NCBI GenBank assembly: GCA_028819835.1
Contig: JAPPKR010000027.1
Coordinates: 1 to 10,843, forward strand
DNA length: 10,843 bases
Origin: a bacterium
Lineage (GTDB): Bacteria; Actinomycetota; Acidimicrobiia; UBA5794; ZC4RG35
Reading direction: 5' to 3'
Part shown: piece after piece, positions 6,991-10,843 of the stretch
How the letters are laid out: every line of letters begins with the position of its first letter
Numbering within the stretch: the stretch's first letter is position 1
Notes under the pieces: model-generated
Told to the model about the DNA's origin: nothing
The model's input: the letters and a program-made list of their open reading frames with translations, nothing else
Database searches by the model: none
Made by a program: the position numbers and the translations under genes

Positions 6991-7988
6991 CGGAGCGCCC
7001 TCCCATCGTGGGTCTCCATGTACACGTCCTCCAGGGCCTCGGCAGGAAGCGGGTGGGGACTGCCCTCGGCGAAGCCGACAGCTTCGTCCAGTGTCTCCTC
7101 GACTCCGGCTTGCACCTCCTCCAGCAGTCCGTCGTTCACGCCCTCTGCCCGCAGATGCTCCTCGAACAGCCGAAGCGGATCGCGGGCCAACCACTCCTCG
7201 AGCTCTCCGGGCGGGCGGTAGCGGGCCATGTCTCCTTCGTAGTGACCCCGGTGGCGATAGGTCCTCGCCTCGATCAACGTGGGGCCCTCCCCGGCCCGGG
7301 CCCGTTCGACCGCTGCCAGGGCGACTTCTCTCATCTCGAGGACGTGGTTTCCCTCCACCACCACTCCCTCCATCGCGTAGGAGTCGGCCCGCCGGGCTAT
7401 CTCGGTGATGGGCTGGTGCTTGTGCTGGGGAGTGAACTCCCCGTAGAAGTTGTTCTCGCATACGTACACCACCGGCAGCGACCACAGGGAAGCCAGGTTC
7501 AACGACTCGTGGAAGCTCCCCTCGTTGGTGGCGCCGTCCCCGAAGAACGAAACCGCCACCCGCCCCCTGCCCTCCCTCTTCTTCTGGAGCGCGGCGCCGG
7601 TGGCGAGGGGAATCCCCCCGCCGACGATGCCATTGGCGCCCAGGAACCCCAGTTCGACGTCGATCAGGTGCAAGGACCCCCCCTTGGCGCGGTTGTAGCC
7701 GTCCTGGCGGGCATACAGTTCGGCGTACATCCTGGCTGGGTCGGCGCCCCTGGCCAGCATGTGGCCGTGGCCGCGGTGGGTGCTGGTGATCACGTCCCCG
7801 TCCTCGAGAGCCGCGCACACTCCCACGGCAACCCCTTCCTGGCCCACGTAGGGATGCAGGAACCCGGGGATAAAGCCCTGCTGACGCAGGTGGGCGGCCC
7901 GCTCCTCGAACCTGCGGATCAGATACATCGACCTGTACAGGTCGATCTTCTGTTCCAGGCCCAAGGCTTGATCGATCATCCCGTTCAT
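6987..7988 (-). CDS. 2-oxoacid/acetoin-type dehydrogenase E1 component, alpha subunit
   Basis: The 333-residue alpha subunit carries the thiamine-diphosphate fold: GDGATNEGSFHESLNLASLW (150-169) through CENN (177-180) is the GDG-to-NN cofactor motif. THRGHGH (70-76), KGGSLHLID (102-110) and GFLGANGIVGGGIPLATGAAL (114-134) are typical of the AcoA/PdhA group. RTYRHRGHYEGD (242-253) is the conserved loop covering the active site; its GHYEGD form resembles acetoin-dehydrogenase-type E1 alpha more than pyruvate dehydrogenase, though this is a recalled comparison. The ATG at 7988 is chosen, but no Shine-Dalgarno sequence is visible before it, and an ATG at 7979 is an alternative. It begins 44 bases after the ygfZ stop and is the first gene of the non-tryptophan block. 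The 3' end overlaps E1 beta by 4 bases. Confidence 0.93.
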   Translation of the reverse strand: MNGMIDQALGLEQKIDLYRSMYLIRRFEERAAHLRQQGFIPGFLHPYVGQEGVAVGVCAALEDGDVITSTHRGHGHMLARGADPARMYAELYARQDGYNRAKGGSLHLIDVELGFLGANGIVGGGIPLATGAALQKKREGRGRVAVSFFGDGATNEGSFHESLNLASLWSLPVVYVCENNFYGEFTPQHKHQPITEIARRADSYAMEGVVVEGNHVLEMREVALAAVERARAGEGPTLIEARTYRHRGHYEGDMARYRPPGELEEWLARDPLRLFEEHLRAEGVNDGLLEEVQAGVEETLDEAVGFAEGSPHPLPAEALEDVYMETHDGRALR

Positions 7989-8032
7989 AGTAGAAGTTCT
8001 GACCGAAGCCTGAAATCGAGGGTGACCGCCCC

Positions 8033-8995
8033 CTAGGCGTCCACCAACGGGAGGGCCCGAACCCGGGCGGGCGCCTCCCCGCCCTGCCAGCGGATCCGGA
8101 CCTCGTCTCCGGGATCGGCTCCCCTCCTGATGAGGGAGAGCCCCACCGGCGCCATCAACTCCAAGGACTCCGCCACGGAAGTGATCTTGCCCACCTTCCG
8201 CTCACTCCATACGTCGGCTCCCTCGGGAGGGAGGAGATTGGTCCTCACCTCGAGGCCCCGCAGGGTGCGGTTCACCCGCCCGCGGCTGTCGATCCGGGCA
8301 GCCAACTCCTGGCCGAGGTAGCACCCCTTGTCGAAGGAGATCGCCGCGTCCGCCAACTCCCCGGTCTCCTGGGGGATGGTCCGGTCGTCCAGGTCCCTGG
8401 CCACCTCCGGCTCGCCGCTCTCCACCCGTACCGCCCGCCAGGCAAGTTCTCCCACCGGTTTGATCCCCCTGGGCGCCTCGCCGGTGAAGAACACCCTCGG
8501 CGTACCGGCCAGAGGGGCCGACGCCCGGAATTCCTCTCCTTTGGGTTCCCACCCACCTTGCTCCAGGGTCTCGGTCCAAGGAACGGTGGGCCCCACCAGG
8601 GCGGAGACCGGCCGGGGATCGAGGCGGACCTTGGCCTTGATGCGGATCCGGTAGTACCCGAGGGTCTCCGAGAGCTCCGCACCTTCACCCCGGCCGCAGA
8701 CCAGCCCCAGCCTGTCGCCCTCTTTCAACACCCACAGTGAGAAGCGGACCATGCCCCGGGGAGTCAGGAGGAAGGAGCGGCACACCCCCCACTCCGAAAG
8801 CTCCTCCACGTCCGCCGAGACCAGGCCCTGAAGGAACGAGACCGCATCCGGTCCCTCCACCCACACGACCTCCCAGCGGCCCGACACCAGCCCGCACTCC
8901 CTGCGGAGGGCCAGGTACTCAGCCGTCACGTTCCCGAAGCTGTCGGGCACAGCGGATCCGGCGGCGACTGGACTCCCGAGTCCCGGATCAGCCAC
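8033..8995 (-). CDS. ygfZ: YgfZ/IBA57-like folate-binding protein (GcvT-fold Fe-S cluster protein)
   Basis: The 320 residues have the GcvT-like fold of COG0354 proteins. The decisive feature is FDKGCYLGQELAAR (221-234), containing the family signature K-G-C-Y-x-G-Q-E with the conserved Cys225. Upstream are the folate-domain stretches VSFLQGLVSADVEEL (52-66), SFLLTPRGMVRFSLWVL (74-90) and IPQE (207-210). Known members (E. coli YgfZ, mitochondrial IBA57) bind tetrahydrofolate and help make or repair [4Fe-4S] clusters of certain enzymes, including radical-SAM proteins such as MiaB and, in the eukaryotic homologue, lipoate synthase. The GTG start at 8995 overlaps the trpE stop by 8 bases; no clear ribosome site is visible, so coupling to trpE or a start further in (GTG at 8950) are both possible. 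Family assignment is firm. Confidence 0.92.
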   Translation of the reverse strand: MADPGLGSPVAAGSAVPDSFGNVTAEYLALRRECGLVSGRWEVVWVEGPDAVSFLQGLVSADVEELSEWGVCRSFLLTPRGMVRFSLWVLKEGDRLGLVCGRGEGAELSETLGYYRIRIKAKVRLDPRPVSALVGPTVPWTETLEQGGWEPKGEEFRASAPLAGTPRVFFTGEAPRGIKPVGELAWRAVRVESGEPEVARDLDDRTIPQETGELADAAISFDKGCYLGQELAARIDSRGRVNRTLRGLEVRTNLLPPEGADVWSERKVGKITSVAESLELMAPVGLSLIRRGADPGDEVRIRWQGGEAPARVRALPLVDA

Positions 8996-10466
8996 GGGCA
9001 GCCAGGGCGATGGCGGCCAGCGGCGCCGCCGCTTTGTTCATGGTCTCTTCGTACTCGAACCCGGGCTGGCTGTCGGCCACCACTCCCCCGCCGGCCTGCA
9101 CCCAGGCCGAACCGTCGGCCACGATCACGGTTCGCAGGCAGATGGCGGTGTCCATCGTGCCGGAGAAGTCGATGTAACCCACCGCCCCGGCGTACGGTCC
9201 TCGAGCCACCGGCTCCAGTTCGTCGATGATCTCCATGGCCCGCACCTTGGGCGCTCCCGACACCGTCCCGTGGGGAAAGGTCGCCCTCAGGGCATCCACG
9301 GGACCCACATCGTCCCGGAGGGTCCCCGAAACAGCCGACACGATGTGCATCACATGGCTGTAGCGCTCTATCACCATCAACTCGTCCACCTGCACGGTGC
9401 CGAACTCACACACCCGCCCCACGTCGTTTCTGGCCAGGTCCACCAGCATGACATGCTCGGCCCGCTCCTTGGGATCGGCCAGTAGTTCCTCCGCCAGGGC
9501 GGCGTCCTCGGCGGGCGTGGCTCCCCGGGGGCGGGTGCCGGCGATGGGACGGGAGTGGACCTTGCCGTCCCGAACCCTGGTCATCAACTCCGGCGACGAC
9601 CCCACGATCTCCACCTCCGGGGACCGCACATAGAACAGGTAGGGGGAAGGGTTGATGAGCCGCAGCGCCCGGTAGATGTCGAAGCTGTCCCCCGAAAAAG
9701 GCAAGGTGAGCCGCTGGCTGGGAAGCACCTGGAAGACGTCGCCGGCCCACACGTAGTCGCGGGCCTTCACCACCGCCGCCTCGTACTCGGGACGGGTGAA
9801 GGTGGAGACGAAGGGCGGGGTGGGCGGCAACTCGGGCACCACCGGTTGAAGGTCGTAATGGTGAGGCGCCGCCAGGCGGGCCGCATCACGGGACAGCAGG
9901 TCGACGGCTTCCCGGTAGCCGCTCACCGGGTCCTCGCCCACATAGATGTTCCTCATCAGGGTGATGGTCTGTGAAAAGCGGTCGATCGCCGCCAGTCCGC
10001 CCAGGAAGTGCCACAGCATCTCGGGGAGTCCCCGGTCGTCGGGAGGCCGGTCGGGCAGATGCTCCACGTAGCGGACACAGTCATATCCCAGGTATCCCAC
10101 CATCCCCGAATACAGCGGCGGGAACCCGGGCATCTCGGGCAGGGCGAACTGCCGGTGCAACTCCTCCAGCACCTCCAGGGGGTCTCCCTCCGGCAACTCG
10201 ATATTGGCTCCGGTTATCTCGCACTTTCCGTCCCGGGCGGTGAGGATGAAGGCCGGGTCCCAACCAACGAACGACCAGCGCGCCCAGCGCTCTCCTCCCT
10301 CCACCGACTCCAGGAGGAACCCCGGTTGGTCTGTTGCCAGCTTCTGGAAGACCGTGAGGGGAGTCTCCCGGTCGCCGATCAGGCTGACCGCCACGGGCAC
10401 CACCCGGCATCGGGCGGCCAGGTCCAGGTATTCGTCGAGGGAAGGGGTGACCGTGAGGTTGTTCAT
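8988..10466 (-). CDS. trpE: Anthranilate synthase component I (TrpE)
   Basis: TrpE makes anthranilate from chorismate with ammonia delivered by the glutaminase TrpG, which is not encoded in this window. The 492 residues are normal for a stand-alone component I. LLES (51-54) with a serine 11 residues later is the tryptophan feedback site, so the enzyme should be inhibited by Trp. PIAGTRPRG (307-315) has the Ala that separates TrpE from PabB and salicylate synthases, which have Lys in forms of this motif. AEHVMLVDLARND (336-348), FPHGTVSGAPK (397-407, His399) and AGGGVVADSQ (458-467) with EYEETMNKA complete the chorismate/Mg site. The ATG at 10466 has a C-rich leader and no recognisable Shine-Dalgarno sequence. 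It follows the ccdA-like gene by 49 bases; no leader peptide or attenuator is seen in that gap. Confidence 0.97.
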   Translation of the reverse strand: MNNLTVTPSLDEYLDLAARCRVVPVAVSLIGDRETPLTVFQKLATDQPGFLLESVEGGERWARWSFVGWDPAFILTARDGKCEITGANIELPEGDPLEVLEELHRQFALPEMPGFPPLYSGMVGYLGYDCVRYVEHLPDRPPDDRGLPEMLWHFLGGLAAIDRFSQTITLMRNIYVGEDPVSGYREAVDLLSRDAARLAAPHHYDLQPVVPELPPTPPFVSTFTRPEYEAAVVKARDYVWAGDVFQVLPSQRLTLPFSGDSFDIYRALRLINPSPYLFYVRSPEVEIVGSSPELMTRVRDGKVHSRPIAGTRPRGATPAEDAALAEELLADPKERAEHVMLVDLARNDVGRVCEFGTVQVDELMVIERYSHVMHIVSAVSGTLRDDVGPVDALRATFPHGTVSGAPKVRAMEIIDELEPVARGPYAGAVGYIDFSGTMDTAICLRTVIVADGSAWVQAGGGVVADSQPGFEYEETMNKAAAPLAAIALAARG

Positions 10467-10472
10467 ACCGAA

Positions 10473-10508
10473 GGGGTGGCTGAGGGGAGGCTTGGGGGGG
10501 AACTCGGG
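10473..10508 (+). other. Four G-runs matching the G-quadruplex pattern, between the ccdA-like gene and trpE
   Basis: On the plus strand, which is the template strand here, G-runs occur at 10473-10476 (4), 10484-10487 (4), 10494-10500 (7) and 10506-10508 (3), separated by loops of 7, 6 and 5 bases. This satisfies the common G3+N1-7 pattern. It fills most of the 49-base gap before trpE. Such patterns arise by chance in GC-rich DNA, so a role is not implied. Confidence 0.5.
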
Positions 10509-10515
10509 CTGTTTG

Positions 10516-10843
10516 TTAGATCTCTGTGAGATTACTGAGCAGGGGGAGCGCCGCGAAGAGGTTGGAGATAACTCTCGACAGCCAGCTGAGACCGTTGAAC
10601 ATCATCAGCACCCCGAACGCGGTCATCAGGACCCCGGCGACCACGATGAGCGGGCGGCTGATCTTTCTGACCACCGCAAAGGCCCCGAAGGCCTTGGAGA
10701 GCCCGATTCCCGAGAGTACGAAGGGAACCCCTATCCCCAGGGAGAAGACGAACAGGAGGAGCATGCCCGCTAGGACCGTGTCCTGGGCGGCGGCGATCGC
10801 CAGCACCCCTCCCAGGATCGGGCCGATACAGGGAGACCAGCCG
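10516..10843 (-). CDS. ccdA: CcdA/DsbD-family membrane thiol-disulfide transporter, C-terminal part (5' end beyond window)
   Basis: The visible 108 residues begin GWSPCIGPILGG and end LTEI with a TAA at 10516. The (T/S)PCIGP motif is the second redox cysteine of the CcdA transmembrane domain. CcdA carries reducing equivalents from cytoplasmic thioredoxin across the membrane, mainly for cytochrome c maturation (reduction of apocytochrome or ResA-type partners). After the motif come hydrophobic segments at roughly residues 24-49 (LAGMLLLFVFSLGIGVPFVL, with a Pro typical of the family) and 63-83 (PLIVVAGVLMTAFGVLMMF), then a short polar/amphipathic tail. The upstream half, with the first cysteine, lies outside the window, so a DsbD-like or fused form cannot be excluded. 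It is on the same strand as trpE and 49 bases away; a shared transcript is possible but no functional link is evident. Confidence 0.88.
   Translation of the reverse strand, partial: GWSPCIGPILGGVLAIAAAQDTVLAGMLLLFVFSLGIGVPFVLSGIGLSKAFGAFAVVRKISRPLIVVAGVLMTAFGVLMMFNGLSWLSRVISNLFAALPLLSNLTEI

Noticed and set aside
6991..7818. Upstream extension of the E1 beta frame
   Set aside because: It lies fully within E1 alpha and has shadow-frame composition; E1 beta begins naturally at MRSLPYRDAI.
4093..8032. Possible mobile element carrying the inserted block
   Set aside because: I saw no transposase, integrase, tRNA, terminal inverted repeats or target duplications at the block edges, and base composition looks like the neighbours.
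10467..10515. trp leader peptide or attenuator before trpE
   Set aside because: The gap is only 49 bases and holds no Trp-codon-rich frame or paired terminator/antiterminator stems.

Overview
The window is GC-rich bacterial DNA in which every supported gene lies on the minus strand, so transcription runs from right to left. The gene types, GC richness, GTG/TTG starts, many stop/start overlaps and a Thr-rich lipoprotein linker suggest a high-GC Gram-positive-type bacterium, probably an actinobacterium and perhaps a deep lineage such as Acidimicrobiia. This placement is inference; no marker gene fixes it.

Layout in the direction of transcription: (1) the C-terminal part of a CcdA-type membrane thiol transporter (10843-10516, cut by the window edge); (2) trpE (10466-8988); (3) a ygfZ/IBA57-like folate-binding Fe-S protein gene overlapping trpE (8995-8033); (4) a five-gene block that is not tryptophan synthesis: thiamine-diphosphate 2-oxoacid/acetoin-type dehydrogenase E1 alpha and E1 beta (7988-5989), a free-standing 77-residue lipoyl domain (5949-5716), a short-chain dehydrogenase (5696-4920) and a hydroxypyruvate-isomerase-like TIM barrel (4920-4135); (5) trpC, trpF, trpB and trpA (4092-715) in a tightly overlapping run; (6) a strong GC hairpin and an AT-richer intergenic region; (7) the start of a secreted lipoprotein with the beta-propeller signature (582-1, cut by the window edge).

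Together the trp genes cover chorismate to anthranilate (TrpE, which needs a TrpG partner not seen here) and phosphoribosylanthranilate to tryptophan (TrpF, TrpC, TrpB, TrpA). TrpD and TrpG must be encoded elsewhere if the pathway is complete. The main anomaly is the dehydrogenase/lipoyl/SDR/isomerase block between trpE and trpC. It has an E1 and a lipoyl carrier but no E2 acyltransferase core and no E3, and it sits beside YgfZ, a family that supports Fe-S enzymes including lipoate synthase. A plausible but unproven reading is a small-molecule module in which the isomerase and SDR interconvert a hydroxy/oxo acid and E1 decarboxylates it onto the lipoyl carrier. I saw no tRNA, rRNA, CRISPR array, transposase or insertion-sequence ends.
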